Positions 17,806 through 28,215 of a stretch of 64,000 nucleotides of DNA are shown in pieces (position 1 is the stretch's first letter; each line of letters starts with the position of its first letter). The position numbers and the translations under genes are program-made. Under the pieces are notes generated by a model that had not been told where the DNA came from, ran no database searches, and saw only the letters and a program-made list of their open reading frames with translations. Origin of the DNA: Spirochaetia bacterium (GTDB lineage Bacteria; Spirochaetota; Leptospiria; Turneriellales; JAOUOS01); the NCBI GenBank assembly GCA_029880265.1, contig JAOUOT010000004.1:84093-148092 (forward strand), given 5' to 3'.

Positions 17806-19440
17806 ATGAGCCAGAAATTAGCCGAAAAGAAAACAATACACAATTCTGAATATGAAATTGAAAAATTTTTTCATTTATCTATGGATATGCTTTGCATCGC
17901 GGGTACCGACGGGTATTTTAAACTTTTAAACCCCGCATGGGAAAAAGTTCTCGGGTATACCATCGATGAGCTTTGTTCAAAACCTTATATTGAATTTATT
18001 CATCCCGAAGATATCGATTCGACGATTGAAGCGGCGGCCGATTTAGCGCAGGGAGATATCGTTGTATCTTTCATGAATCGGTATATCGCAAAAAACGGAG
18101 ACCCTATTAATCTTTTATGGAGCGCCGTTTCAGAGCCTGAAAAGGGCATTGTTTATGCCGTGGCGCATGATATAACAAAGCTTAAAAACAATGAAAGGGA
18201 ACTCATTGAATCAAGAGCCAATCTTGAAGAGAAAGTAAAAGAAAGAACGCATCAGCTTGAAAAAATGAATAAATCTTTAGAAGAAGAAAAGCATAAGGCA
18301 GAAAAAGCAAATAACGCGAAATCAGAATTTTTATCTCGAATGAGCCATGAACTTAGAACTCCCATGAACGCTATTTTAGGGTTTGCTCAGGTTTTACAAA
18401 GCAAAGAAGAATTCTTAAACAACTCTTCTGTTAAAAGCGCGCTTGATCAAATATTAAATGGAGGATGGCACCTGTTGTCTCTTATCGATGAAGTGCTTGA
18501 TCTCAGTAAAATAGAGGCCGGCAAGGTAAATCTTTCGATGGAAGAAGTTTCGTCAAATGAAGTCATTAAAAGCTGTATTGATTTACTGCAAAATCAGGCA
18601 AATGAAAAAAATATTAAGCTGGTTTATGAAAGCGAAGAAGAATGCGGCCTGAAAGTAAAGGCCGATTATATGCGGTTTAAACAGGTTTTAATGAACCTTC
18701 TTTCAAACGCCATAAAGTATAACCGAAAGAACGGTAAAGTGATTATTTATTGCCTGCCGCAGGAAGACAACAGATTGAAGATTTTTATTCAAGATACGGG
18801 CTATGGTATTCCCAATGAAAAAGCGGGACTTTTATTTGAGCCGTTTGAAAGGCTTAACGCAGAATCAAGCAATATTCAGGGAACCGGCATAGGCCTGCAT
18901 CTTAGCAGAAAACTGGCCCAAATGATGAACGGAGACATTGGCTTAGAAAGCAAGCGGCTTGTAGGCAGCAAATTCTGGCTTGAGCTTGAAATGGTAGAGG
19001 GGCAAAAAATTCCAGGAATAACAGAAAGCGAAAGAATCGCCGAAAAAAATATCGGGAACAAAATGATGGATAAGAATTTATTGTATATCGAAGATAACCC
19101 GTCAAACATTATGCTGATAGAGCAAATTTTAGAGAGAAGAAAAGAAGTAACTTTATGGACAGCTAGAACGGCAGAAATGGGTTTTGAAACGGCGCTTTCA
19201 ATGATGCCTCAAATGATATTGCTTGATATTAACCTGCCCGGTATGGACGGCTTTGAGTTTCTTGAAAGAATTCGAAAAAGCCAGAGTCTAAAAAATATAC
19301 CGGTCGCAATTTTAAGCGCAAACGCTATGGAAAGAGACATTAAAAAAGGAAGCAAATATAATGTCGCCGAATATCTCGTTAAACCGGTAAGAATTGATAA
19401 ATTTCTCGCCCTTGTAGACCAGATTCTTTATAACAGATAA
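17806..19440 (+). CDS. cytoplasmic PAS hybrid histidine kinase with receiver domain
   Basis: A 544-residue protein with no transmembrane segment. A PAS domain (about 20-125, MDMLCIAGTDGYFKLLNPAW) is followed by a coiled linker, a HisKA domain with FLSRMSHELRTPMNAILGF (His near 178) and a HATPase domain with GTGIGLHLSRKLAQMM. A C-terminal receiver has LYIEDNPSN and LLDINLPGMDGFEF. It probably senses an internal redox or small-molecule signal. Its downstream target is unknown; it converges on a related kinase with 12 bp between stops, and the two share the HisKA-HATPase-receiver layout. Confidence 0.88.
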   Translation: MSQKLAEKKTIHNSEYEIEKFFHLSMDMLCIAGTDGYFKLLNPAWEKVLGYTIDELCSKPYIEFIHPEDIDSTIEAAADLAQGDIVVSFMNRYIAKNGDPINLLWSAVSEPEKGIVYAVAHDITKLKNNERELIESRANLEEKVKERTHQLEKMNKSLEEEKHKAEKANNAKSEFLSRMSHELRTPMNAILGFAQVLQSKEEFLNNSSVKSALDQILNGGWHLLSLIDEVLDLSKIEAGKVNLSMEEVSSNEVIKSCIDLLQNQANEKNIKLVYESEEECGLKVKADYMRFKQVLMNLLSNAIKYNRKNGKVIIYCLPQEDNRLKIFIQDTGYGIPNEKAGLLFEPFERLNAESSNIQGTGIGLHLSRKLAQMMNGDIGLESKRLVGSKFWLELEMVEGQKIPGITESERIAEKNIGNKMMDKNLLYIEDNPSNIMLIEQILERRKEVTLWTARTAEMGFETALSMMPQMILLDINLPGMDGFEFLERIRKSQSLKNIPVAILSANAMERDIKKGSKYNVAEYLVKPVRIDKFLALVDQILYNR

Positions 19441-19452
19441 GTATAGCCAAGT

Positions 19453-21207
19453 TTAGTACTTATTTATGGTATCTAATAGCTTTTGAACATTTATAGGTTT
19501 TGTAAGATAGTCGTCAAATGAAGCTGCTTTAATTTTCTCAATCATATCGGGCGTGGCGTATGCGCTGACAGATATTACAGGTATGGCCGCGGTTTCAGAG
19601 CTGCCCTTTAATATGTCATTTACCTTAAAACCGTCGATGCCCGGCAAATTTAAGTCAAGAAGAATCAAGTCGGGCTTTTCTACGGCTGTTTTTGCCAGAC
19701 CCTCTTCGCCAGATTCGGCGGTTATTAAATTATGCTCTTCTGTTTTTTCAAATAAATTTTCAAGAAGCTGTCTGTTGTGTCTGTTATCTTCGATATAGAG
19801 TATTTTCTTTTGTTTATTTATTTTGGCCCGAAAAACATGCTCTTGTTCATTGCCGTTTAATGTTTCTACTTCGGCCTGCAAAGGAATATCTATAAAAAAG
19901 GTAGAGCCTTCTTCATAAACCGAAGTAAAACCAATATGGCCCCCCATGGCCTCAATAATATTTTTTGTAATACTAAGACCTATTCCTGTGCCTTCAATAT
20001 TTGACGATTTTGCGCCGCCTCTTTCAAAAGCGTTAAAAATATTATCTTGATCTTTCTCATGTATGCCTTTGCCCGTATCAATAACTTCAATTCGTATGCA
20101 GGGCATTTTCATGGCCCCCTTTTCAATCGTATGCTCGTAGTAATTTACCTGTACATTGCCGTTAGGTTTATTGTATTTTATCGCGTTTGAAAGAAGGTTT
20201 ACAATGATTTGCCTGAAACGCACCCTGTCTACCATGAGGGTCCAGTCTTTATCGCCCTGAAGTTTAACGTCTATAGAATATTGCTCTGCGAGAGGCTGAA
20301 TAAGGTTTACAGATTCGGCCAAAATTTCTGAAAAACAGGCCTTTTCGGCAAGAAATTCAATGCGTCCCGATTCAATTTTTGAATAATCAAGTATGTCGTT
20401 AATTAAGCCAAGAAGATGCTGGCCGCTTTCATAAATTATTTTTATATGCTTTTGCTGTATTTCGCTTATGCTATCCTTTTCCATAAGAAGCAACTGGGCG
20501 AAGCCCATAATGCCGTTTAGAGGCGTACGAAGTTCGTGACTCATATGTGATAAAAAATCGTTTTTAGCCATGTTTGCTTTTTCTGCGATATTTTTTGCTT
20601 TTATCAAATCTTCTTCCATTTTAATGCTTTCAGAGATATCATGTACGACAAGATGAAGGCATCCTGTTTGCGAAGAATCTTCTGAAACAAATGAATAATC
20701 GTCTACAGAGCGCATTTCAACGAGAGCGGTAAAATACTGATTAGGAAAGCGCCTGAAAGTCATCTTCATTTTCTGGTTTGTTTCGTTTTTTAAAAGAGAT
20801 TTAAACTTCATTCGAAAGGCGGTATGTTCTTTTTCGTGCAAAAGGTGGGTAATATGTTTTTTTTCAACCGCTTTTATGCTTATATGAACCATATCGGCCA
20901 TTTTCTGATTGCTTTGAATGACAATGCCGTTTGAATCAAGCGTAATATAACCGGCGGGCGACTGGTGGTACAGCTGATAAAAAATATCTCTGGTTTTTCG
21001 CAATTCAATATTTGTTTTTCGCAGTTCTGTTTCTGCGACATGAAGTTCTTCGTTTTGAAGTTCAAGCTCTATTTGATGAACATTCAACTCATGCAGCATT
21101 TTCTGAATTTCATCGGGATTAATCTCGCTTGTAGTGTCGCCTATTTGAACTATCATATCTTCGGCTTTTTTTCGCAGAGTCGCGTAATTACTGTTGTTGG
21201 CGCCCAT
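19453..21207 (-). CDS. PAS hybrid histidine kinase with receiver domain
   Basis: A 584-residue cytoplasmic protein. An N-terminal helical region carrying HELNVHQIELELQNEELHVAE leads to a PAS domain (about 85-195), HisKA with FLSHMSHELRTPLNGIMGF, HATPase with GTGIGLSITKNIIEAMGG, and a receiver domain with LILLDLNLPGIDGF. The ELNVHQIELELQNEEL helix is common in proteins that work with CheB-CheR fusion sensors. The gene starts 10 bp after such a fusion gene, so they are almost certainly one operon. Confidence 0.88.
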   Translation of the reverse strand: MGANNSNYATLRKKAEDMIVQIGDTTSEINPDEIQKMLHELNVHQIELELQNEELHVAETELRKTNIELRKTRDIFYQLYHQSPAGYITLDSNGIVIQSNQKMADMVHISIKAVEKKHITHLLHEKEHTAFRMKFKSLLKNETNQKMKMTFRRFPNQYFTALVEMRSVDDYSFVSEDSSQTGCLHLVVHDISESIKMEEDLIKAKNIAEKANMAKNDFLSHMSHELRTPLNGIMGFAQLLLMEKDSISEIQQKHIKIIYESGQHLLGLINDILDYSKIESGRIEFLAEKACFSEILAESVNLIQPLAEQYSIDVKLQGDKDWTLMVDRVRFRQIIVNLLSNAIKYNKPNGNVQVNYYEHTIEKGAMKMPCIRIEVIDTGKGIHEKDQDNIFNAFERGGAKSSNIEGTGIGLSITKNIIEAMGGHIGFTSVYEEGSTFFIDIPLQAEVETLNGNEQEHVFRAKINKQKKILYIEDNRHNRQLLENLFEKTEEHNLITAESGEEGLAKTAVEKPDLILLDLNLPGIDGFKVNDILKGSSETAAIPVISVSAYATPDMIEKIKAASFDDYLTKPINVQKLLDTINKY

Positions 21208-21217
21208 GATTTTACCT

Positions 21218-24200
21218 TTATAAGCCGATATTCAGGGTATTTTCAAATACTTTTTTCAGAGATTGAGGCAGGCTGCCTTCGTTGCCCGATTTATTTATTA
21301 CGGTAACTCTATCGGGCAGCGAGCCGTGATTTTTTATCTCTTCGCTGCCCATGCCTGAAAGCACGCATATGGGCGTCGCTTTCAGCAGCGGATCTTTTTC
21401 AATATTTTGAATCATTTGAAAACCGTCCATGCCGGGCATGATGAGATCGGTAATAATTAAAACGGGGTTATGTCTTGCGGCAAGCATGATGCCCTCGCAG
21501 CCGTTAGCGGCCGTGATTACCTCATATTTGTTTTTTAAAATCTGATGAATCATATTTTTTATGGCGTTTGCCTGATTCTTATCGTCGTCAACATGCAGAA
21601 TTTTACCCGATGAAAGCTTCATTTTGCGTATTTCTTCTTGAAGAGACTTTTTCTCGGTTATTTCTTGTATCATGCCAATGATATATCGTTTTTGATTCTG
21701 TTCATCTTGGTATAATTCGCCTTTTCTGATGACCCATTTTACCTGCTTATCGGGGCAGACAATTCTATGCTCGAGGCTATAAGGTTTTTTAAATTCTATA
21801 GCCTTCTGCATGGCCTCTTCTACTTCGCTGACGTCTTCAGGGTGAATGAGTTTCGTAAAATCTTCATATTTTCCGTTGAACTCTTTTGGCGTTAACCCAA
21901 AAATACGGTACAAATTATCTTCTAACTGAACCGTGTTTTCGTCGATGTTCCATTCAAAAATGCCCATGCTTGAAAATTTATGGGCCAGCGAATTAAGCCG
22001 TTTGCTTCTTTCAAGAGCTATTTGAAAATTCTTCTGCGCGGTAATATCAATAAACAAAACAACCACGCCAGAATACACCTCAGAAGCGATTTGATAAGGC
22101 AAAAATCTGACAAGGTACCACTTTTCATGAATTGATCTGAATTCAAACTCGCTTAGTTTTTGAGAGTTTAAAACATCTTTCGCGATTTCGGCCAAATTTG
22201 CTTTCCCCAGATTATGAGAAATGTGACGAATCGGGCGGCCTATATCGGTATCAATGATATTTAAAAGCTCGCTCAGTTTTCTTGAAAAACGTCTGATTTC
22301 AAGGTCTTCGTCTAAAAACAGGGAGCCTATATGGGTGCTTGCCAGAAGGTTGTCAAGATCGTTGTTTACCTCGGTAAGCTCGGTTATTTTTGACTGGTAT
22401 TCGGCGTTTACCGTATAAAGCTCTTCGTTGACCGACTGCAGCTCTTCGTTTGTAGACTGCAGCTCTTCGTTAGAGGCTAACAGTTCTTCGTTTGTGGCCT
22501 GAAGTTCTTCGTTAGAGGTTTCAAGCTCTTCTACGGTCGCCTGAAGGTTTTCTCTGGTAAATTGCAGTTCTTGCTCTAGATCAATAAGACGATCTTCGGT
22601 TTCTTTGCTAACGTCATAAGAAATATCTTCTGTGCCCGAAGAATCAGACGAGTGCATTTCTTTAATGTAAACCCCCACAAGAGGGTCTTGCCCCTTTTTT
22701 TGATTCAGGGGCTTTATTCGCATTTCTATATTATGAGGTTTGCCGTCAATGCTCAGGCGAATTTTTGAAAAAGTCAGCGGCTGATTGGTTTTAAGAACTT
22801 TTATAACGCCGGTTGAAAGAGGTATGGCAAGCTCTTGAGGCATCAGTTTAACGGCGTCTGTCGTCATGGTGCCCGGCTGCATTTTAAGAAAAGTTCCGGT
22901 ATCGCCTATCGCGTGAACGACATCCATATTGCTGTTTAACGCCATCGCAAATAAAACAAAATCTGAGGCGAAAGACTGTATAAAACGGTCTAAAATTCGC
23001 TCTTCTTCATGCTGAAGTCTTACGGCGGCCTGGTTACCCGCAAGGCGCGAACGCGCGGTACGCGATTGATCAAACAGCGTTGTGGCGGCAACCAGCGGCA
23101 TGCCTGATTGTTTTCGTTTGCCGACAGAACGGTAAAGGCGCCATTTTTGATTTAAGGTTTTATAGTAATCTTTCATTTCGCCGGTTGATTCGCTGCTTCC
23201 GAGAAACATAATGCCATTTTTTTGAAGCGAGAAATTAAACAGCTCAAGAGCCTTTTGCTGCAGAACCGGCTGAAGATAAATTAAAAGATTGCGGCAGCTG
23301 ATAAGATCGATATTCGTAAAAGGAGGGTCTTTAATTATATTATGAGGGGCGAAAACCACCATTTCGCGAATTGCACGCGAAATTTGATAGCCCATGTCGG
23401 TTTTGTTAAAATATTTGGCCAGATACTTAGCGGGCACATCGGCGGCTATTCCCGCCGGGTATTTTCCCATGCTTGCCGTATCAAGGGCGTTTTTATCGAT
23501 ATCGGTTGAAAAGATTTTTATATCTCTGTGTATACCGGTTTTTTCTATTATATCAAGACACAAAATAGCGAGAGAGTAAGCCTCTTCGCCGGTAGAACAT
23601 CCGGCAACCCATATTCGCATATCTTTGCTTTCTGAATTCATGATGAGTTCGCGCAGATATTTTTCGCGCAGCAGATCATAAGCTTCAGGGTCGCGAAAAA
23701 AACTCGTAACGCCTATTAAAAGCTCGCCGTAAAGAGTATCTATTTCGGTCTTATGAATTTCAAGATAGCGAATATAATCGTTAAGATCAAGCACATTGTT
23801 AATCATCATGCGCCGTTCAATGCGTCTTTTCACGGTCGCGGGCTTGTAAAAAGTAAAATCGACGCGGGTTCGTTCTCTTAAAAGAGCGTAAATTCTGGTA
23901 AGGCCGGTTTCGTTTGATATATTCGATTCATTGTGTTCCTGTTTTGACTTATAAGGATGGTTTATAAAGGATACCAGCTGCTGGGGCATATCAGAAGGCG
24001 ACAAAATAAAATCGGCCAGGCCGGTGGCGATAACCGAACGGGGCATTCCGTCAAATTTCGCCGATTCTTCATTTTGAACCATGACCATACCGTCGTTTTC
24101 TTTAATGGCCTTAATGCCGCGGGTGCCGTCAGAGCCGGTTCCCGATAAAATAATGCCTATGGCCCTGCTGCCTTTGTCTTCGGCAAGAGATTTGAAAAAA

Positions 24201-24607
24201 AGATCAATAGGAAGATGCAGTTCGTCTCTTTTGCTTTGTTCAGATAAAATAAGCTTGCCGTGAAAGATTTTCAGGTTTTTTTTAGGCGGTATCAGATAGA
24301 CGTTGTTTGCCAGAGCGGGCATACCGTCTTCAATTCTGTGAACCGGCATGGTGGTTCTGCGGGTCATAAGCTCGGGCATTAAGCTTTTATAATCGGGAGA
24401 AAGATGCTGTACGATGATGAAAGTGGCCCCTGAATTGTCAGACATTGACTTGAAAAAAGATTCAATGGCCTCAAGGCCCCCGGCCGAGGCTCCTATTCCC
24501 ACATAATAAGAAGGTTTATTTTTTTCTTCTAATTTTTCGGCGGATGTTTTAGCTTTTGATTTTGATTTTGGTTCAGTTTTCTCGTCTTCTTGTTTCTTCT
24601 TAGGCAT
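21218..24607 (-). CDS. CheB-CheR-PAS-receiver fusion protein
   Basis: A 1129-residue protein that begins with a basic, lysine-rich tail (1-30). A CheB methylesterase domain follows (GIGASAGGLEAIESFF; VQHLSPDY; ILSGTGSDGTRG, so the Ser-His-Asp triad is intact), then a CheR methyltransferase domain (about 235-490). Next is a heptad coiled coil with repeated NEELQ/SNEEL units (about 670-770), then two PAS domains, and a receiver domain ends the chain (LIITDLIMPGMDG). No chemoreceptor gene is near. Such fusions are thought to be sensory regulators rather than chemotaxis adaptors. A hybrid kinase follows 10 bp downstream. Confidence 0.88.
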   Translation of the reverse strand: MPKKKQEDEKTEPKSKSKAKTSAEKLEEKNKPSYYVGIGASAGGLEAIESFFKSMSDNSGATFIIVQHLSPDYKSLMPELMTRRTTMPVHRIEDGMPALANNVYLIPPKKNLKIFHGKLILSEQSKRDELHLPIDLFFKSLAEDKGSRAIGIILSGTGSDGTRGIKAIKENDGMVMVQNEESAKFDGMPRSVIATGLADFILSPSDMPQQLVSFINHPYKSKQEHNESNISNETGLTRIYALLRERTRVDFTFYKPATVKRRIERRMMINNVLDLNDYIRYLEIHKTEIDTLYGELLIGVTSFFRDPEAYDLLREKYLRELIMNSESKDMRIWVAGCSTGEEAYSLAILCLDIIEKTGIHRDIKIFSTDIDKNALDTASMGKYPAGIAADVPAKYLAKYFNKTDMGYQISRAIREMVVFAPHNIIKDPPFTNIDLISCRNLLIYLQPVLQQKALELFNFSLQKNGIMFLGSSESTGEMKDYYKTLNQKWRLYRSVGKRKQSGMPLVAATTLFDQSRTARSRLAGNQAAVRLQHEEERILDRFIQSFASDFVLFAMALNSNMDVVHAIGDTGTFLKMQPGTMTTDAVKLMPQELAIPLSTGVIKVLKTNQPLTFSKIRLSIDGKPHNIEMRIKPLNQKKGQDPLVGVYIKEMHSSDSSGTEDISYDVSKETEDRLIDLEQELQFTRENLQATVEELETSNEELQATNEELLASNEELQSTNEELQSVNEELYTVNAEYQSKITELTEVNNDLDNLLASTHIGSLFLDEDLEIRRFSRKLSELLNIIDTDIGRPIRHISHNLGKANLAEIAKDVLNSQKLSEFEFRSIHEKWYLVRFLPYQIASEVYSGVVVLFIDITAQKNFQIALERSKRLNSLAHKFSSMGIFEWNIDENTVQLEDNLYRIFGLTPKEFNGKYEDFTKLIHPEDVSEVEEAMQKAIEFKKPYSLEHRIVCPDKQVKWVIRKGELYQDEQNQKRYIIGMIQEITEKKSLQEEIRKMKLSSGKILHVDDDKNQANAIKNMIHQILKNKYEVITAANGCEGIMLAARHNPVLIITDLIMPGMDGFQMIQNIEKDPLLKATPICVLSGMGSEEIKNHGSLPDRVTVINKSGNEGSLPQSLKKVFENTLNIGL

Positions 24608-24732
24608 ACCTGTTTGCTCCGCAGTTTCGTTTTATTTTTGAGATTTGCGCTTATTTTGATTGAAATATATTTTAATAATGTATTATATAAAAAAAGAGAC
24701 ATGCCGTCAAAAAAAAATTATTATATTAAAAT

Positions 24733-26511
24733 CTAAAGCCGCTTGTACCAAAAAAACTTCTGGTTTTGCTCTTTTTTCTCTTTTGCGCTTTTGGCGCAAT
24801 AGATTTCTTTTAGCGTATACGGATTTATTTTCGTATGGTACATTACCGTTGATAATGTCATGGGGGTGGGCGTAAAATCTTGCACCTGCCTCAGTTGAAA
24901 ACCCATTTCTTTGGTTTGGGCCGCCGTATCGGCCATGTCTTCTAATGTACATGCCGGATGCGACGAAATAAAATAAGGAACAAGCTGCTGGTTTAATTTT
25001 TTCTTTTCGTTTATTTTATTAAAAATTTGCAGAAGTTTTTTAAATAAAGAGAAATCTGGTTTGCGCATAATTTTTAATACTTTTTTCGAGGTATGTTCGG
25101 GCGCGACCTTAAGTCTTCCCGAGACGCGGTTAGTAATCAGTTCTTCGGCATACTCGTCGCAGTGGTTTTTCTTAATCTCGCTTTCTTCTCTGCCTATAAA
25201 TAAATCATACCTTACGCCGCTTGTAACAAAAGCTTTTTTAACTTTGGGTACGTTTGACGCCGTTTCATAAATTTCAATAAGAGGCCCGTGATCGGTCTTC
25301 AGGTTCTTGCAGATTGCGGGAAAAACACATGAGGCGCGCAGGCATATTTCGCACTTTGAAAAATCTTTGCCCGCCATTTTATACATATTTGCCGAGGGCC
25401 CGCCCAGGTCGCTTATGGTACCCGTAAAGCCGGGCATTTCGGTTATCAATTTAATTTCTTTCTCAATTGACTCTTTAGAGCGGCTCGATATAAATTTACC
25501 CTGATGGGCAGAAATTGTGCAAAAACTGCATCCGCCGAAGCAGCCTCGGTGAAGGTTTACCGAAAATTTAATCATTTCATAGGCCGGTATGGCGCCTTTT
25601 TTGTTATATTTCGGATGCGGCAGACGCGTGTAAGGCAGGTCAAAAGAAGAGTCTATTTCTTTTTCAGATTGCGCCGGCTTAAAAACATAGGGCGGATTTA
25701 CGACAACCAAAAAACCATCCGCGCCTTGAACAATTCTTTTGGCGTAAACTTTATTTGATTCTGTTTCAATGATCTTAAAATTTTTAGCGAAAGCGATTTT
25801 ATCTTTTAAACAGGTTTCATGAGAATTTAATTGTACGGTTTCCCAGTTTTTATTTTTAGGCAGGGTTTCGTTTTGTTTTATTAAAACCGCTGTCTGCGGC
25901 AGAGTGGTTAAAGACGAAACAGGAACGCCCTTTGAAACGAGTTTTAAGATTTCTTTGATTGGCTTCTCGCCCATGCCGTAGACAAGAATATCGGCGCCGC
26001 TTTCAAGAAGAACAGACGGCTTAAGCGAATTTGACCAGTAGTCAAAATGGGTCAGCCTTCGCAAAGAAGCCTCAATGCCGCCTATGATAACGGGAACGTC
26101 AGGGTAAAGTTTCTTTAATATCTTAGAGTAGACAATCGCCGCCCTGTCGGGACGAAATCCCGAGCGGCCGCCGGGAGTGTAAGCGTCGTCAGACCGAAGA
26201 CGCTTTGCCGCCGTGTAGTGGTTAATCATTGAATCCATGCATCCGGCGGCGACGCAAAAGAAGAGCTTTGGTCTGCCGAGTTTTTTAAAATCGCGCAGGT
26301 CGTCTTTCCAGTTTGGCTGGGGTATGATTCCTATTCGAAAACCTTCTTTTTCAATGACCCTGCCTATAACGGCGTGACCAAACGAAGGATGATCAACATA
26401 GGCGTCTCCTGAAATTAAAATAACGTCAAATTCGTCCCAGCCTCTTAACCCTGCGTCTTTTATTGAAATGGGAAGCCATTTTGTAATTTCGGGCCTTTTG
26501 TCTTGATACAT
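24733..26511 (-). CDS. YgiQ-family radical SAM protein
   Basis: A 592-residue protein. The N-terminus (SGDAYVDHPSFGHAVIGRVIE) is the family's cobalamin-type domain, and the radical SAM cluster motif is CFGGCSFCTISAHQGKFI. A C-terminal region has the late conserved QDFTPTPMTLSTVMY. The reaction of YgiQ proteins is not settled; the conserved cysteines and the length fit the family. It stands alone, separated from the CheB-CheR gene by 125 bp. Confidence 0.88.
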   Translation of the reverse strand: MYQDKRPEITKWLPISIKDAGLRGWDEFDVILISGDAYVDHPSFGHAVIGRVIEKEGFRIGIIPQPNWKDDLRDFKKLGRPKLFFCVAAGCMDSMINHYTAAKRLRSDDAYTPGGRSGFRPDRAAIVYSKILKKLYPDVPVIIGGIEASLRRLTHFDYWSNSLKPSVLLESGADILVYGMGEKPIKEILKLVSKGVPVSSLTTLPQTAVLIKQNETLPKNKNWETVQLNSHETCLKDKIAFAKNFKIIETESNKVYAKRIVQGADGFLVVVNPPYVFKPAQSEKEIDSSFDLPYTRLPHPKYNKKGAIPAYEMIKFSVNLHRGCFGGCSFCTISAHQGKFISSRSKESIEKEIKLITEMPGFTGTISDLGGPSANMYKMAGKDFSKCEICLRASCVFPAICKNLKTDHGPLIEIYETASNVPKVKKAFVTSGVRYDLFIGREESEIKKNHCDEYAEELITNRVSGRLKVAPEHTSKKVLKIMRKPDFSLFKKLLQIFNKINEKKKLNQQLVPYFISSHPACTLEDMADTAAQTKEMGFQLRQVQDFTPTPMTLSTVMYHTKINPYTLKEIYCAKSAKEKKEQNQKFFWYKRL

Positions 26512-26612
26512 TGCGGATGTTTTGATTCATACGTCGCCATTGTAAACGCAGATATTCAAGCCCATTTGTTTGCGGTTTCGGGCGGTTTAGAGCGAAGTTT
26601 CAAAACGAAACA

Positions 26613-27980
26613 TTAAGGCGCTTTAACGCCAAGGCCCGGCAGGGTAAAATAAAATGTCGCGCCTTCGCCAAGATTTGACTCTACCCATATTCTGCCGCCG
26701 TGCATTTCTACTATTTTTTTACACTGCGACAAGCCGATGCCCGTGCCTTGATATTTTTCTCTGTTATGAATTTTCTTAAACGCTTTAAATAATAAATTAT
26801 AATCATCTTTTTTAATGCCTATACCGTTATCTTTTACCGAAAAAATATATTCGCCTTCTTTTTTATCGGCTTTTATTTGAATTTGCGGGCTTTCATCTTT
26901 GCGAAATTTTATAGCGTTTTCAATTAAATTTTGAAATAGTCGAAAAATATAGCTTCTGTTGCCCCTAATCACAGGAACAGAATCAAATTTAACGCTGGCG
27001 CCGTTTTCTTTAATTAGAATATGCAGGTTTTCGGCTACTTCGTTTAATAGCCGCGATATTTCAATATCTTCGGCTTCTTCAATATTGGCGCCGAGCCTGG
27101 CGTAATCGAGCATATCGTCTATAACCTTTTGCAGGCGAGTCGCGCCGTTTACGGCGAAATCTAAATATTGTTTTGTTTTTTCGTCTAAATCGTTTTGAAG
27201 TTTTTTTTGCGTAAGCTGTGAATAGCTGGTCACCATGCGAAGGGGCTCGCGTATATCATGAGAGGCCGCCATCGCAAAATCTTCTAATTCTTTATTGACT
27301 GTTTTGAGCTTTTCTTGAGCGTCAAGCAAAAGCATGGTTTCTTGACTTAATAAGTCGGTCAGTTTTCTTTGTTTTCGAGAGAAAAAAAAAAGGGAATGTA
27401 TTAAAATCGCCGCAGGCAAAGAGACAATCATTGTGCCCACAAAGGTTCCAAAAGAAATTCGTATTGAATTTTCAATTGTCAGCGGATGTAAAAACTGTTG
27501 CTCATAATATCCGTTGTATATGAGCCAGCCAAAAACTGCGCATGAAATTAAATTTAGAATGCCTACAAAATACTTGCCGCTTTTATCGAATAAAATAGAG
27601 GCTGTTATTGAAAACATATATAAAGCGCCAATGCCGGTAACTATTTGTTTATGAATAAACATGGTAATAATAAAACCTAAAAGAAAGATGCCTGATAATA
27701 TGGTTTTTCTTACTGAATACCTAATATATCGCCGGCCAATCAATAAAGAAAGAATTCCTATTTGACTAAGAATACGAAAAATAGCTCCCCCATAATTTTC
27801 AATCTGAATATTGTGAATAAGCGACGGAATTAAAACAATAGATAATATTGATATCCATGTAAATAAAATCCAAAAAAAGATAAGTTCTTGCCAATATAAG
27901 ACAGAACCTTCCGGAGCCAGATATTCAGGAACCGCCCATTTTGACAAAAAGCTCTCTTTTTTTTCTTTTAACTCGGCCAT
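26613..27980 (-). CDS. membrane sensor histidine kinase without receiver
   Basis: A 455-residue kinase. The first 210 residues hold about six hydrophobic segments, forming an integral-membrane sensor. HisKA follows with FAMAASHDIREPLRMVTSY (His near 244), then a HATPase_c with GTGIGLSQCKKIVEMHGG. There is no receiver or response-regulator gene next to it. The AASHDIREPLRMV motif is of the type found in kinases related to bacteriophytochromes, although no chromophore domain is present. Confidence 0.85.
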   Translation of the reverse strand: MAELKEKKESFLSKWAVPEYLAPEGSVLYWQELIFFWILFTWISILSIVLIPSLIHNIQIENYGGAIFRILSQIGILSLLIGRRYIRYSVRKTILSGIFLLGFIITMFIHKQIVTGIGALYMFSITASILFDKSGKYFVGILNLISCAVFGWLIYNGYYEQQFLHPLTIENSIRISFGTFVGTMIVSLPAAILIHSLFFFSRKQRKLTDLLSQETMLLLDAQEKLKTVNKELEDFAMAASHDIREPLRMVTSYSQLTQKKLQNDLDEKTKQYLDFAVNGATRLQKVIDDMLDYARLGANIEEAEDIEISRLLNEVAENLHILIKENGASVKFDSVPVIRGNRSYIFRLFQNLIENAIKFRKDESPQIQIKADKKEGEYIFSVKDNGIGIKKDDYNLLFKAFKKIHNREKYQGTGIGLSQCKKIVEMHGGRIWVESNLGEGATFYFTLPGLGVKAP

Positions 27981-28137
27981 GTCTTGCTTTTAGCAATTTC
28001 TTTGTATTGCGTTTATACTAAGTAAAGTATAAACATTATGTTTTATTCTATAATATAAATTATGAATTGGCAAGTATTTGTTAAAAGGTACTGTCGGCGC
28101 TGGCTCCTGATTTAAATTACAATAACGCGACGGAGGT

Positions 28138-28215
28138 ATGGCCATGAATTTATACGAGGCCATACAGGAAGAAACAGATAAGCAGAAAAATTCAGCAATA
28201 CAGACACTATTTATT
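28138..28215 (+). CDS. possible small protein of 24-26 residues
   Basis: ATG 28138 or in-frame ATG 28144 follows a strong GGAGG (28132-28136) and opens a short frame ending in TAG 28213-28215 (MNLYEAIQEETDKQKNSAIQ...). The protein is acidic-helical and unknown. Its end overlaps the end of the opposing membrane-protein gene by 9 bp. It may be a real small protein or the remnant of a longer one; the ribosome-binding site is the only support. Confidence 0.3.
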
